A program made the translations under genes and the position numbers. This document shows positions 44,151 to 53,968 of a stretch of DNA of 64,000 bases, one piece after another. The notes below the pieces were generated by a model. It saw nothing but the letters and a program-made list of their open reading frames with translations, was not told the origin of the DNA and did not search any database. Origin of the DNA: Romboutsia maritimum (GTDB lineage Bacteria > Bacillota > Clostridia > Peptostreptococcales > Peptostreptococcaceae); NCBI RefSeq assembly GCF_002251085.2, contig NZ_NOJZ02000007.1:1-64000 (forward strand), given 5' to 3'. The first letter of the stretch is position 1, and every line of letters begins with the position of its first letter.

Positions 44151-45896
44151 TTATTCATTCATTCCAAAATAATTAATTTCATCACTATTAAAATTTATTT
44201 GTTTATGAGAACCATTTGTATCTTTTAATCTAAAGTTCTCAATAAGTGATTTCATCATCTGTGCTTGTCCACTTAATTCTTCACTAGCAGCAGCACTTTC
44301 CTCTGATGTTGCAGAGTTAGTTTGTACTACCTCTGAAATTTGTTCTACTCCTAATGTAACTTGAGCAATCGCACTAGCTTGTTCATCAGATGCTTTAGCT
44401 ATTTCATCAACTAATACAATACTTTGATTCGTTGTATCAATTATTTTTTTAAGTGACTGAGCTGTATTATCTACAATCTTACTTCCATTATCAACTGCTT
44501 GTATTGAATTTTCAATAAGTGTAGCAGTATTTTTTGCAGCTTCTGCTGATTTAGCAGCAAGATTTCTTACCTCATCAGCAACAACAGCAAATCCTTTACC
44601 AGCAGAACCGGCTCTAGCGGCTTCAACAGCAGCATTCAATGCTAATATATTTGTTTGGAATGCAATGTCATCTATTGTCTTTATAATTCTACCAATTTCG
44701 TTAGAAGTAAATGAAATCTCCTCCATAGCTTTAACCATTTGTTTCATTTGTTCATTACCATCTTCAACTTCACGACCAGCGCTTACTGATAAAGCATTAG
44801 CTTCTTTTGCATTATTTGCAGTATCTTTAATTTTATCAGATATTTCTATAATAGTTGCAGATAACTCTTGAATTGCACTTGCTTGTTCAGTTGCACCTTG
44901 TGCTAACATTTGTGATCCACTTGACACTTGATCTGATGCCGCCCCAACTTCTTCTGAAGCTACATTTATTTGTGTCATTGTTTCACTTAAATCATTAGTT
45001 ATCCTAATTACTGAATTTTCAATATTTTTAAACACTCCTATGTATTCTACTTCAGGTTCAACATCAAAATTACCTGATGCAACATCTCCTAAAACACGAA
45101 CTGTGTCATTTATAACTTCCTTAGTTTTGTTACTCATTTGACGCATACTGTTTGATAAACAACCTAATTCATCTCTTGATTCATAATTAATATTAATATC
45201 AAAGTCACCTTCAGCCATTTTATTTGCAGCTATTTCTATTTCTTCAATTGGCTGCTTTAAGCTCTTAGTAATAAACAGACATATAAATACTCCTGCTATT
45301 ATATTAACTATACCAATTACTATAGATGTAAAAGTTGCTTTTGAAGATGTCTCTTGCACTTCTTTATTAAACTTAATACCACGATCTTGTGCATCTTCAT
45401 AAAGTTTTTTTGCTTCTTCTTCACTCTTAGTATATGATTTATAATATTCACCATCTTTTTTTACTGACATTTCTTGTGCTGCTTTATAATCTTTTTTTTC
45501 TATAAGTGAATAAATTTTTTCGTTTTGTTGTCTTAGCTCAGCTATCGAGCTTTCAAGGTTATCAATTAATTTTTCATCTCCCATAAAAACATCACGAAGT
45601 TTTTTAATTCTTTCATTAATACTATCAAAATCTCTCTGAACTAAAACTTTAAATTCTGACGAATTGTTTGAAGCAATTGAATTCATAAGATTTTGGTCAG
45701 TAGAAACTATATCTCTACAAATCCCCATAGATTGACTTGTTGATTCATAAGGACCATGAAATAAATCTTGACTTAGTTTTTCTGCTTGTTTTAAATTAGA
45801 TATTGCATAAAAATTTGTAAACGCTGTAATGATTAACAATACAAAAAATGATATACCTATTTTTTTACCTATTTTTAAATTTTTCAAATTTTCCAT
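44151..45896 (-). CDS. Methyl-accepting chemotaxis protein with 4-helix-bundle sensor
   Basis: A 581-residue transmembrane receptor: helix 1 (about 12-30), an extracellular four-helix-bundle sensor with no Cache domain (about 31-185), helix 2 (about 190-210), a HAMP domain (about 212-265) and a cytoplasmic signalling domain. The conserved hairpin tip reads [19 protein letters not shown]. It reports to CheW/CheA and so implies a motile relative or a retained chemosensory system. The ligand is unknown. It is a single gene with its own terminator. Confidence 0.9.
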   Translation of the reverse strand: MENLKNLKIGKKIGISFFVLLIITAFTNFYAISNLKQAEKLSQDLFHGPYESTSQSMGICRDIVSTDQNLMNSIASNNSSEFKVLVQRDFDSINERIKKLRDVFMGDEKLIDNLESSIAELRQQNEKIYSLIEKKDYKAAQEMSVKKDGEYYKSYTKSEEEAKKLYEDAQDRGIKFNKEVQETSSKATFTSIVIGIVNIIAGVFICLFITKSLKQPIEEIEIAANKMAEGDFDININYESRDELGCLSNSMRQMSNKTKEVINDTVRVLGDVASGNFDVEPEVEYIGVFKNIENSVIRITNDLSETMTQINVASEEVGAASDQVSSGSQMLAQGATEQASAIQELSATIIEISDKIKDTANNAKEANALSVSAGREVEDGNEQMKQMVKAMEEISFTSNEIGRIIKTIDDIAFQTNILALNAAVEAARAGSAGKGFAVVADEVRNLAAKSAEAAKNTATLIENSIQAVDNGSKIVDNTAQSLKKIIDTTNQSIVLVDEIAKASDEQASAIAQVTLGVEQISEVVQTNSATSEESAAASEELSGQAQMMKSLIENFRLKDTNGSHKQINFNSDEINYFGMNE

Positions 45897-46155
45897 TTAC
45901 ATTTCTCCCCATACTTTTGATTTATTAAAATTTTTGATACATATATTTATATAATATATATTATATGTAATTTTACATATTTTTACATTTTACATTATAT
46001 TATTACATTTTTGTAGATTATAAGTCAATTATTTATTTTTAAAGATTTTAATTTTTTAATATCATATAATCTTCAACCTAAATTCGGTGAAAATTCTAAG
46101 GAATAATATACATCTTAATAATCATACTATAAATAAAAGCAAGGAGGTTAAACAT

Positions 46156-46911
46156 TTGAAAAAGAATTTACACATACCATTTTTTATTATTACAATAATT
46201 TGTATATTTTCTATTCTACTTTTTAATAATAACGCATCAATAGACGCTAATAATAATACTGGTTCTATAATAAATAATCCTGATATCTATTTTAATAAAT
46301 GGTCTAATAAATCTTGGGTTACTTTAGGAGACAGTATAACTAGAGCAAACGGATATCAGTCAATAATTAAGCCTATTTTAGGATTTTCAAATATTGATAA
46401 TCAAGGTATAAATGGTCAAACTATGGCCTATCAAAATAAAAACAAATCAACATATACTATGGGTAAAAATATAGACTATAATAAATATGATTTAGTTACT
46501 ATATTTTCTGGAACTAATGATTTTAGATATAATAAAAAACTCGGTTCTATTAAACCTCTTGGAAGTAAGAACTTTGATAAAAATACATTTACAGGTTCTT
46601 ATCAATTATTAATAGAATATATCTTATCATCTAATCCTAATATAGACTTAGTATTAATAACACCAATTCAGAGAAATCGAGATGGATATAACGTTAATTT
46701 TAGAAATAAAGTAGATAGTAAGCTTATTGACTATGTAAATACAATTAGAGAGTTAGGTAATATGTATTCAGTACCTGTACTTGATTTGTATTCAGAAAGC
46801 GGAATAACTGAAAAAACAATGGATACATTTACTAGAGATGGACTTCATCCTAATGACGTTGGATATAAGCGTATATCAGAAAAAATATATAGATTTTTAT
46901 TGAATATATAA
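46156..46911 (+). CDS. Membrane-anchored SGNH/GDSL hydrolase
   Basis: A 252-residue protein with one N-terminal membrane helix (about 7-25) and an SGNH hydrolase domain. Block I is LGDSIT (nucleophile Ser), the block III Asn is in SGTNDF and the catalytic Asp-His are in DGLHPND. The TTG at 46156 is the likely start, since AAGGAGG stands eight bases before it; an upstream ATG has no site. It should remove or transfer acyl groups at the cell surface. It is convergent with a DHHW-MBOAT operon of related function. Confidence 0.82.
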   Translation: MKKNLHIPFFIITIICIFSILLFNNNASIDANNNTGSIINNPDIYFNKWSNKSWVTLGDSITRANGYQSIIKPILGFSNIDNQGINGQTMAYQNKNKSTYTMGKNIDYNKYDLVTIFSGTNDFRYNKKLGSIKPLGSKNFDKNTFTGSYQLLIEYILSSNPNIDLVLITPIQRNRDGYNVNFRNKVDSKLIDYVNTIRELGNMYSVPVLDLYSESGITEKTMDTFTRDGLHPNDVGYKRISEKIYRFLLNI

Positions 46912-46941
46912 AAAGACAGAAGTTTTAATTCTTCTGTCTTT
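46912..46941. terminator. Shared terminator of the convergent SGNH and DHHW genes
   Basis: AAAGACAGAAG (46912-46922) pairs perfectly with CTTCTGTCTTT (46931-46941). The stem lies in the short gap and in the last codons of the DHHW gene. Confidence 0.65.
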
Positions 46942-48121
46942 GTTCTTTCATTACATCTATCATCATTTTAAAATCTGTGTTATCAAACATAAACATAGCT
47001 ATATCTGCATCACTATCTCTCATAATTTCATCTATAGACATTCCCAAAGTTTCAGTATATCTAGGATCTACTAATTGTACTTCTGAAAATATGTCTGCAT
47101 ATAACCATGATGTAGGTGCTTGATAAGAGTCTCTAAATATAATAATTTTTTTATTACATAATGCATTTTCATTTCTAATTTTTAATATAGAGCAAGCATT
47201 TCCAAACATATATGCTCCTCCATATAATATCTCATCTTCATTTCTACGAGTTGCAACAACATCTTCTTCATTAACTTCTTTTTCAGTTTTTCCATTATAT
47301 TTAAAATACTTATACTTAGGTTTATCTTTTAAATGTACATATGGAATAGTTTCATCCACCTTTACTATTTTATTAAGATTTTTATTATAACTACCTAAAA
47401 AATATCCTTTATCAAATAATGTTGTAGTATAGTTGTCCCAAGAGACATTATCTACTATATTCATCTCTTCTATAATATTTTTAAAGCCTTCAAAAGCACC
47501 TATTCCATTCCAGTGATGGTCAGTCTTAAAATATAAATTCTCCATCTCAGATTTGCTAAATTTATTTAAAAAATATTTATCTACATCTATAAATTTTACT
47601 ATATCTTTATTAATATATTCTTTAAACTTATTCTTATTATTAAGAGAATTATCTAAACCATTTGTATATTTAGGGTATAAATGAGACAACATGCTTTCCT
47701 TATGAGGTGTCGATGCATAAAAAATCTGTTTATTAGTATCTTTTCCTATTTTTGATAATTCATTTATTTGATCAGCCGTAGCTTTTAAATCTTTATCTGA
47801 GATTATTTTAGCAGGAGTTGGTAAAATCCAATTATTATCAAGTACATAATAGCTTTTTATCTTATTTGCTCCTAATGCCATCTTTACATTAGTATAGAAA
47901 TTTGATAATTCCTCTCTAAATGCAAATTGGTCAGAAAAATAATTCTCAAATTTACTTATAAATTTACCCTGTTTTATATCTTTTATTGTTGGCATTTGTT
48001 GTAATGTTCTATTTTCTGAAATACTTACTTCTTTATCTCTATTTATAATATTTATAAAAAATATTCCCATTAACATTATAATAAATGGAATCGCTATCCA
48101 CTTTGCTTTCCTTTTGTTCAT
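46925..48121 (-). CDS. DHHW-family (AlgX/AlgJ-like) extracellular acyltransferase partner
   Basis: A 398-residue protein with an N-terminal membrane helix (about 9-27) and an SGNH-like fold carrying the DHHW motif in YFKTDHHWNGIGAF. The catalytic Ser may be in IFRDSYQAP. These proteins receive acyl groups from a membrane O-acyltransferase and place them on surface glycans. The gene lies 14 bases after the MBOAT gene in the same operon. The polymer that is modified is not evident. Confidence 0.85.
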   Translation of the reverse strand: MNKRKAKWIAIPFIIMLMGIFFINIINRDKEVSISENRTLQQMPTIKDIKQGKFISKFENYFSDQFAFREELSNFYTNVKMALGANKIKSYYVLDNNWILPTPAKIISDKDLKATADQINELSKIGKDTNKQIFYASTPHKESMLSHLYPKYTNGLDNSLNNKNKFKEYINKDIVKFIDVDKYFLNKFSKSEMENLYFKTDHHWNGIGAFEGFKNIIEEMNIVDNVSWDNYTTTLFDKGYFLGSYNKNLNKIVKVDETIPYVHLKDKPKYKYFKYNGKTEKEVNEEDVVATRRNEDEILYGGAYMFGNACSILKIRNENALCNKKIIIFRDSYQAPTSWLYADIFSEVQLVDPRYTETLGMSIDEIMRDSDADIAMFMFDNTDFKMMIDVMKEQRQKN

Positions 48122-48135
48122 TATTATTTTCCCCC

Positions 48136-49551
48136 TTAAAACCTAAAATATAAAAATGGATTATAAGTAGAATTAATTAACATAATAACAATAATAAACA
48201 TCAATGACATTATTAATGTAGAATGCATAAAATATATGATATTACTCTCTACTATTTTTTGATTTTTTAATTTAATTAATTTTTTTATTTTCGAAATTAT
48301 AGGTGTAGATAATATTATTGCTAAAATCACAATACCACCTGAATCATTTGCATAATTTAAAAATGCACTATTACATAATGGATTTTGATTAATACCACTC
48401 AAAACTTTTATAAATTCTGTTGCTTGTATTATATTTTCAGCTCTAAAGAATACCCATCCTATCATAACAATTAATACTAAATACATGTGTCTAAAAATTC
48501 TAGGTGACTTAGATAATAATTTTCCTAAAAATGCTTTTTCTATAGCTATAAGCACACCATAATACAATCCCCATGCCATAAAAGTCCAGTTAGCTCCATG
48601 CCATATTCCAGTTAAAGACCATACTATAAATAAATTCCTATATTGCTTTAGGAGACTTACTCTATTCCCTCCTAATGGAATATATACATAATCTCTAAAC
48701 CAACTTCCTAAAGATATATGCCATCTTCTCCAAAATTCAGATACAGATTGAGAAATATATGGATAATCAAAGTTTTCTAAAAAGTCAAATCCAAACATCT
48801 TACCAAGGCCTATTGCCATATCACTATAACCACTAAAATCAAAATATATTTGAAGTGTATAGCATATTATTCCCATCCATGCTTCTAGTGTTGATAAATC
48901 TACTATTGATGCTGAGAAAACTCCATCAGCTATAAGTCCTAGTTGATTGGAGAATATAACCTTCTTAGCTAATCCAACTACAAATCTATTAACACCTACT
49001 GCAAACTTGTCCATAGAGTGTGTTCTTCTATCTATTTGCTCATCTACAGTCTGATATCTAACTATAGGCCCTGCCACGAGTTGAGGAAATAAACTTACAT
49101 ATAAAGCTAAATCAAAAACGTTTCTTTGAACTTTACCATCATGTCTATATACATCAATAACATAACTCATTGTTTGAAATGTAAAAAACGAAATTCCAAG
49201 TGGTAATGCTATTTTAGGTAGAACTAAATTTATTTTAAATAAACTATTAATATTGATTAAAAAGAAATCTGTATATTTAAAAATAATTAATATTCCTATA
49301 TTTAATATAATTGATATTATTAGCCAAACTTTTCTTTCATTTTTCTTATCAGATGAAACTTTTATACCAAAAATATAATTTACTAATATTGATCCTATCA
49401 TTAAAAAAATATATTTTGGTTCTCCCCATGCATAAAAAAATAAACTTGCAATCAATAATATATAGTTTTTAAATTTACTACCTGATAAATAGTAAAAAAC
49501 TAAAACTATTGGTAAAAATAAAAATAAAAAAACTAAACTGCTAAATACCAT
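48136..49551 (-). CDS. MBOAT-family membrane-bound O-acyltransferase (AlgI-like)
   Basis: A 471-residue membrane protein with about eleven helices. It has the family core LENFDYPYISQSVSEFWRRWHISL, RDYVYIPLGGNR and the active-site His in LTGIWHGANWTF. It carries acetyl or other acyl groups across the membrane for the DHHW protein downstream. The conserved N-terminus MVFSSLVFLFLFLP places the start at the ATG at 49551. The frame is open for 32 more codons upstream, but that part is not conserved-looking. No Shine-Dalgarno lies directly before this ATG; AAAGGGGG is 39 bases upstream, with a hairpin between them. Confidence 0.87.
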   Translation of the reverse strand: MVFSSLVFLFLFLPIVLVFYYLSGSKFKNYILLIASLFFYAWGEPKYIFLMIGSILVNYIFGIKVSSDKKNERKVWLIISIILNIGILIIFKYTDFFLININSLFKINLVLPKIALPLGISFFTFQTMSYVIDVYRHDGKVQRNVFDLALYVSLFPQLVAGPIVRYQTVDEQIDRRTHSMDKFAVGVNRFVVGLAKKVIFSNQLGLIADGVFSASIVDLSTLEAWMGIICYTLQIYFDFSGYSDMAIGLGKMFGFDFLENFDYPYISQSVSEFWRRWHISLGSWFRDYVYIPLGGNRVSLLKQYRNLFIVWSLTGIWHGANWTFMAWGLYYGVLIAIEKAFLGKLLSKSPRIFRHMYLVLIVMIGWVFFRAENIIQATEFIKVLSGINQNPLCNSAFLNYANDSGGIVILAIILSTPIISKIKKLIKLKNQKIVESNIIYFMHSTLIMSLMFIIVIMLINSTYNPFLYFRF

Positions 49552-49597
49552 ATAATATATATCAATTTTTATAATAAAAATTGATATAACCCCCTTT
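49552..49597 (-). promoter_or_regulatory. Shine-Dalgarno separated from AUG by a hairpin
   Basis: AAAGGGGG (49590-49597) is followed, two bases on, by a near-perfect inverted repeat (49574-49587 with 49559-49572; arm ATATCAATTTTTAT). Seven bases then lead to the MBOAT ATG. When the hairpin is formed the effective spacing is about nine bases, which is normal. When open it is 38 bases, far too long. Confidence 0.55.
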
Positions 49598-49752
49598 CTT
49601 ATGTTAAAAACTACTTTTATAAGTAAAAAACTTACTTGTCCTATCACATTATAACAAATTTTAGTAAAAAATTATATTATTATTAATTCCATAGTGTATA
49701 TTCAAAACATTCATTTAATTTATTATTAATTAATATTTTTTAATATTTAATA

Positions 49753-49781
49753 TTGATAACCATTTTCATATATGTTATTAT
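49753..49781 (+). promoter_or_regulatory. Promoter overlapped by a Fur box
   Basis: TTGATA (49753-49758) and TATTAT (49776-49781) are 17 bases apart. TGATAACCATTTTCA (49754-49768) matches 13 of 15 positions of the 7-1-7 Fur consensus and covers the -35. No gene follows before the terminator at 49854-49888. Confidence 0.55.
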
Positions 49782-49787
49782 ATAAAT

Positions 49788-49888
49788 ATACAATTCATAC
49801 AAATTTAGTAATAATATGTCCGATCCTTAAGTTCCCCTAAAACTAAGGATAAAGCCGTATCAATTTAATCTTGATACGGCTTTTTTTT
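49788..49888 (+). ncRNA. Candidate Fur-regulated small RNA, about 100 nt
   Basis: From the predicted start the RNA has an AU-rich 5' part. Hairpin ATCCTTA/TAAGGAT (49823-49829 with 49844-49850) follows, with a 14-base loop that exposes CCCC. A perfect terminator GCCGTATCAA/TTGATACGGC (49854-49863 with 49871-49880) with T8 ends it. The only ATG starts a four-codon frame without a ribosome binding site. The plan resembles iron-sparing small RNAs such as FsrA of Bacillus, which use C-rich loops to block ribosome binding sites. The terminator may also serve the convergent ABC gene. Confidence 0.55.
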
Positions 49889-49899
49889 ATATAATTAAC

Positions 49900-51540
49900 C
49901 TATATTTTAAATGTTTTATTCCAAAATAATCTTATAGCAATTACTAAAATACACGCATATATCCAAATTACTAATGTTAAATTCATCATATTAATACCAG
50001 CATGAATTGCTGCCATTATCCCTAAAAACAATACTGATTGAATCATAGTTATAATGCTCGAACCAGAGTTGGATACTTGATATTTAGTTGAAAAAGGAAG
50101 TTCCTTTTTGTTTACTTTAAATATAAACATTGATATTAATATTGTAGATAAATATATTAATATCAAATGCTTTATAACTCTTACTCCAAATATCATTATA
50201 AATACAATAGATATGACTAAAAATATTGGTGATATAAATCTGTATAAAATAGCCTTGAACATTCCTGTATAAATATACTTTTTATTATTTATTGGAAGTA
50301 TTTCATATATCCAAGAAGCCTCATATTCATTAGAATATCTAGTCATAGTTATTATGTTAGTAACCATAATAACAAACATATATGCAGTAAAGAAAAATGA
50401 ACTTTGTTTCATTTCCATTAAGAATGATTTAATGCCAGTTCCATCATATGCTGAAATTATCATAAATATTGGCATAAACATTGCCATAGCTAAAGATGGA
50501 TATGCTTTCATCTTAAAATCTCTATCTTTACTTAAAATATCATTTACAAAAATAAAAAATATCATATCTTCTTTATTTCTACATATAAGTTTACTAACTT
50601 TATTCATTAGGCTTTCTTTATTTTTCTTTTTATTATAAGTATTGTCACTTAATTTATGTAAACTCTCTTCAAATACAGGTATTAATTTTATATATAATAT
50701 TATAGATATAATAGGTACCACTATAGATAATAAACTTAATATAATTAAAATAGAGTTTATTTCTTCGCCTTGCAATATATTGAAATTTGATCCGAACCAC
50801 ATTGGAGGTATTAGTATATTCCATACTTTAGGACTATAAACATAACTAAAATCCATTATATCAAATGCTCTAGCTATAAACTGATACCCAAATGTAAACA
50901 TAAGTAAAAATCCAATTTGAACTATGTTAATCATATCTTTAAGCTTTTCCCCTTTAAAAAGCTTAAGAATTATAAGATACATTATCGCTGTAACTATAAT
51001 CATTAATATATCTATTAAAAATATACTTATTAAAAATAATAAGAAAAATCCCATTCCATATTTCAATGATAAAACTAATGCACCAAATGATATTGATAAG
51101 CTTAAAAGTGATATATATATAAATATATGAGTCACTTTTGCTGCATTTAAAGTTTTTAAATCTACTCCTTTTGTATATAATATTTCTTTGTCGTTTACGT
51201 CTAGAATAACCGTAGAGAAATCAGATATGAAAATTGTTAATATTATTATCATAAAAATTCCAAGATAACTAGTCATCTTAACTATAGGAGCTATATCCAT
51301 AGCAATAATTGGTGCTGTAAAAAGTCCTACAATTAAATATATTATTAAAGAAGCATAAAAATGGTTAGTTTCCTTTTTTGGTTTCTTTTCATTTTCCGAA
51401 TAATTTAAATTTGAAACTCTTCTTGAATCCATTAAAAGCTTTGATTTTATAATCAATCTCATTAGGTCATAATTTACTCCAACCTTTATATATATTCCCT
51501 TAAATAAATCTAATATTTTTAAAGCAAAAAATTCTTTCAT
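49900..51540 (-). CDS. ABC exporter permease, large (YthQ-like)
   Basis: A 546-residue membrane protein with about twelve predicted helices in clusters, including around 62-130, 140-225, 260-285 and 345-545. The N-terminal soluble part and the FSTVILDVNDKEILYTKGVD segment resemble the YthQ-type permeases of Bacillus that pair with an ATPase. The gene starts two bases after the ATPase gene stop, forming a two-gene operon. The substrate is unknown; an exporter is likely because there is no binding protein. Confidence 0.7.
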   Translation of the reverse strand: MKEFFALKILDLFKGIYIKVGVNYDLMRLIIKSKLLMDSRRVSNLNYSENEKKPKKETNHFYASLIIYLIVGLFTAPIIAMDIAPIVKMTSYLGIFMIIILTIFISDFSTVILDVNDKEILYTKGVDLKTLNAAKVTHIFIYISLLSLSISFGALVLSLKYGMGFFLLFLISIFLIDILMIIVTAIMYLIILKLFKGEKLKDMINIVQIGFLLMFTFGYQFIARAFDIMDFSYVYSPKVWNILIPPMWFGSNFNILQGEEINSILIILSLLSIVVPIISIILYIKLIPVFEESLHKLSDNTYNKKKNKESLMNKVSKLICRNKEDMIFFIFVNDILSKDRDFKMKAYPSLAMAMFMPIFMIISAYDGTGIKSFLMEMKQSSFFFTAYMFVIMVTNIITMTRYSNEYEASWIYEILPINNKKYIYTGMFKAILYRFISPIFLVISIVFIMIFGVRVIKHLILIYLSTILISMFIFKVNKKELPFSTKYQVSNSGSSIITMIQSVLFLGIMAAIHAGINMMNLTLVIWIYACILVIAIRLFWNKTFKI

Positions 51541-51542
51541 AT

Positions 51543-52328
51543 TTATACCTCTTTTAAAATATTTACAAATTCACTAGATAATCTAGTATGCTCATCAAAA
51601 CCTGTTATTTCATTAAAAATTTCTTCTAAAGATCCATTAAAGTTTGAGTTTTTTATTTCTTCAAAATTTCCATCTGCTGCTATATTTCCATCATTTAAAA
51701 CTATTATTCTATCACTTATTTTTTCTACGACTTCCATTATATGAGAAGAATAAAAAATTGTCTTACCTTCTTCTTTTAACTTTGATATTATTTCTTTTAT
51801 AAGCATAACACTGTTTGCATCTAAACCACTTAATGGTTCATCCAAAAATAATATATCTGGATTGTGTAAAAGAGCTGATATTATTATTACCTTTTGCTTC
51901 ATTCCCTTTGAAAATGATGACAATCTTGAATCATAAGCTTCATCTATACCTAGAATATTCATAAGCTTACTTGCTTTTTCATTACATTTTTCATAGTCTA
52001 ATCCATATAATTGACCAATAAAAGTCAAGTACTCTCTTGCAGTTAAACTTTCATATACTTTCGCCACTTCTGGTACATATCCAATTCTTTTTTTATATCC
52101 TTCATTTGAATGAGATATATTACTTCCAAATATACTTACTTCTCCACTATATTCTTTTATTAAACCTAGTAGTATTTTTATAGTAGTACTTTTCCCTGCC
52201 CCATTTGGTCCTATATACCCTATAATATTCCCTTCATAGATGTCTAAATTAATCCCCTTTAATACTTCTTTTTGTCCATAACTCATTTTTAAATCTTTTA
52301 TCTCTATTATCTTTTGCTTATTCTCCAT
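51543..52328 (-). CDS. ABC exporter ATPase
   Basis: A 261-residue ATPase of the CcmA/NatA/YthP type: Walker A GPNGAGKST, a LSSFSKGMKQK signature (a variant of the LSGGQ motif), Walker B ILFLDEPLSGLD and the switch His in YSSHIMEVVEK. It energises the permease encoded immediately downstream. The FSKGMKQK signature is common in this exporter class. TTAGGAGGAA provides the ribosome binding site. Confidence 0.88.
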   Translation of the reverse strand: MENKQKIIEIKDLKMSYGQKEVLKGINLDIYEGNIIGYIGPNGAGKSTTIKILLGLIKEYSGEVSIFGSNISHSNEGYKKRIGYVPEVAKVYESLTAREYLTFIGQLYGLDYEKCNEKASKLMNILGIDEAYDSRLSSFSKGMKQKVIIISALLHNPDILFLDEPLSGLDANSVMLIKEIISKLKEEGKTIFYSSHIMEVVEKISDRIIVLNDGNIAADGNFEEIKNSNFNGSLEEIFNEITGFDEHTRLSSEFVNILKEV

Positions 52329-52426
52329 ATTTCCTCCTAATGTTACTAATTATGTAACTTTATTATATCATATCCTAATATTTAACATATTTATTTTACT
52401 ATAACTGTAATCAAAAAAACTCCAAC

Positions 52427-52469
52427 AAATATAATATATTTACTAAATCCTAAATATAATATATTTACT
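52427..52469. repeat. Two 18-base direct repeats
   Basis: AAATATAATATATTTACT occurs at 52427-52444 and 52452-52469, a 25-base period, in the gap between the SulP and ABC genes. It could be a regulatory direct repeat or a chance AT-rich duplication. Confidence 0.6.
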
Positions 52470-52508
52470 GAAGCTCTTTTAGTTTTTATAAATTTCTATT
52501 TATTTTAT

Positions 52509-53786
52509 CTATACAGCATTTTCTAACTCAATTTCTTCTTCTTCTTTTGAACTTAATCTATTTATCATAGTAAATAACATATGAAGAGCCATTCCAACTG
52601 CTATAGCTACTACTAAATCGAAAATAATCGTTAAAACAAATGTAGCAACTAAAACTATTATATCTCCTTTTGGAAGACTTAACATTTCTTTAAATTCGCC
52701 CCATTCTCCCATGTTATAAGATACCACTATAAGTATAGCTGATAAAACAGTCATAGGTATCATTTTTGCTAGAGGCATTAAAATCACCATTATTAATAAT
52801 AACATAATTGCATGAATTATCCCTGATATAGGACTTCTTCCTTCATTTTTTACATTAGCTGCTGTTCTAGCTATTGCTCCTGTTGCTGGAATTCCTCCAA
52901 ATAATGCAGAAACTATATTTCCTGCTCCTTGAGCTATTAACTCCATATTTGAATCATGCTTATCATCTATCATCTTATCTGAAACTACACATGACAGTAA
53001 TGATTCTATTCCTGCAAGTAATGCAATTGTTAAAGCAGGTTTAACTAATTCTTTTATTGTATTTAAGTCTACTTTTGGTATTGTAGGCATTGGAATTGCC
53101 GAAGATATATTACTATATACACTTCCTATAGTATCTATTTGAATATTAAATACTTTTACTACTGCTGTAGCTATTACTAAAGCTATTATAGATCCTGGTA
53201 TGCTTTTATTAACTTTCGGCCAGTATATCATAACTAGTATACATGCTAAACCAACTATAAATGCCATAAAATCAAAAGTATCCATAGTTTGTATGTAACT
53301 TGTAATTTTTCCTATACATTCTGCTGGTGCATTTTTTATATTAAGACCTAAGAAGTCTTTTATTTGAGTAACTAATAAAGTTATAGCTATTCCACTTGTA
53401 AAACCTACCGTTACAGTTTTAGGTACATATTTTATTAATGAACCAAACCTTAAAAGGCCCATTAAAATTAACATTATTCCTGCCATTATAGTTGATATTA
53501 TAAGTCCTGTCATTCCATACTGCTGTACTATTCCGTAAACAATTACCACGAAAGCTCCTGTTGGTCCCCCAATTTGTACTTTACTTCCCCCCAAAATAGA
53601 TATTAGACCCCCTGCAAATATTGCAGTTATAATTCCTTTTTCTGGTGATACGCCCGAAGATATAGCAAGTGCTATTGATAATGGAAGTGCTATTATTGCT
53701 ACAATTATCCCTGCTACTATATCCTTTATAATTTGTTCTTTACTTAATTCCTTGTTATTAAGCATTTTAAATAACTTAGGTGACAT
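52509..53786 (-). CDS. SulP-family anion transporter lacking a STAS domain
   Basis: A 425-residue membrane protein with the SulP core: DIVAGIIVAIIALPLSIALAI at the start, GGSKVQIGGPTGAF and the AGIESLLSCVVSDKMID segment. It ends soon after the last helix in an acidic tail (SSKEEEEIELENAV). The regulatory STAS domain that most SulP proteins carry after the membrane part is missing. Likely substrates are sulfate, bicarbonate or other inorganic anions. It is a single gene. Confidence 0.87.
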   Translation of the reverse strand: MSPKLFKMLNNKELSKEQIIKDIVAGIIVAIIALPLSIALAISSGVSPEKGIITAIFAGGLISILGGSKVQIGGPTGAFVVIVYGIVQQYGMTGLIISTIMAGIMLILMGLLRFGSLIKYVPKTVTVGFTSGIAITLLVTQIKDFLGLNIKNAPAECIGKITSYIQTMDTFDFMAFIVGLACILVMIYWPKVNKSIPGSIIALVIATAVVKVFNIQIDTIGSVYSNISSAIPMPTIPKVDLNTIKELVKPALTIALLAGIESLLSCVVSDKMIDDKHDSNMELIAQGAGNIVSALFGGIPATGAIARTAANVKNEGRSPISGIIHAIMLLLIMVILMPLAKMIPMTVLSAILIVVSYNMGEWGEFKEMLSLPKGDIIVLVATFVLTIIFDLVVAIAVGMALHMLFTMINRLSSKEEEEIELENAV

Positions 53787-53968
53787 TTAGTAACTCCTTT
53801 CAACATTTTTTCATCCTTATTTATAATACTCCTACTGTATACTAAAGTCAAAAATATTTTGTATTTTTTTAATACATTACTATTTTAATTAGATTTCTAA
53901 CTTAGAAGGAATAATGTTAATTATAAGTAGTTAACTATCAAGTCACCTTTAATTAATTCAATTTTACC

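Noticed and set aside
46087-46155. Upstream ATG of the SGNH hydrolase as the true start
   Set aside because: It has no ribosome binding site and would run through the AAGGAGG that serves the TTG at 46156.
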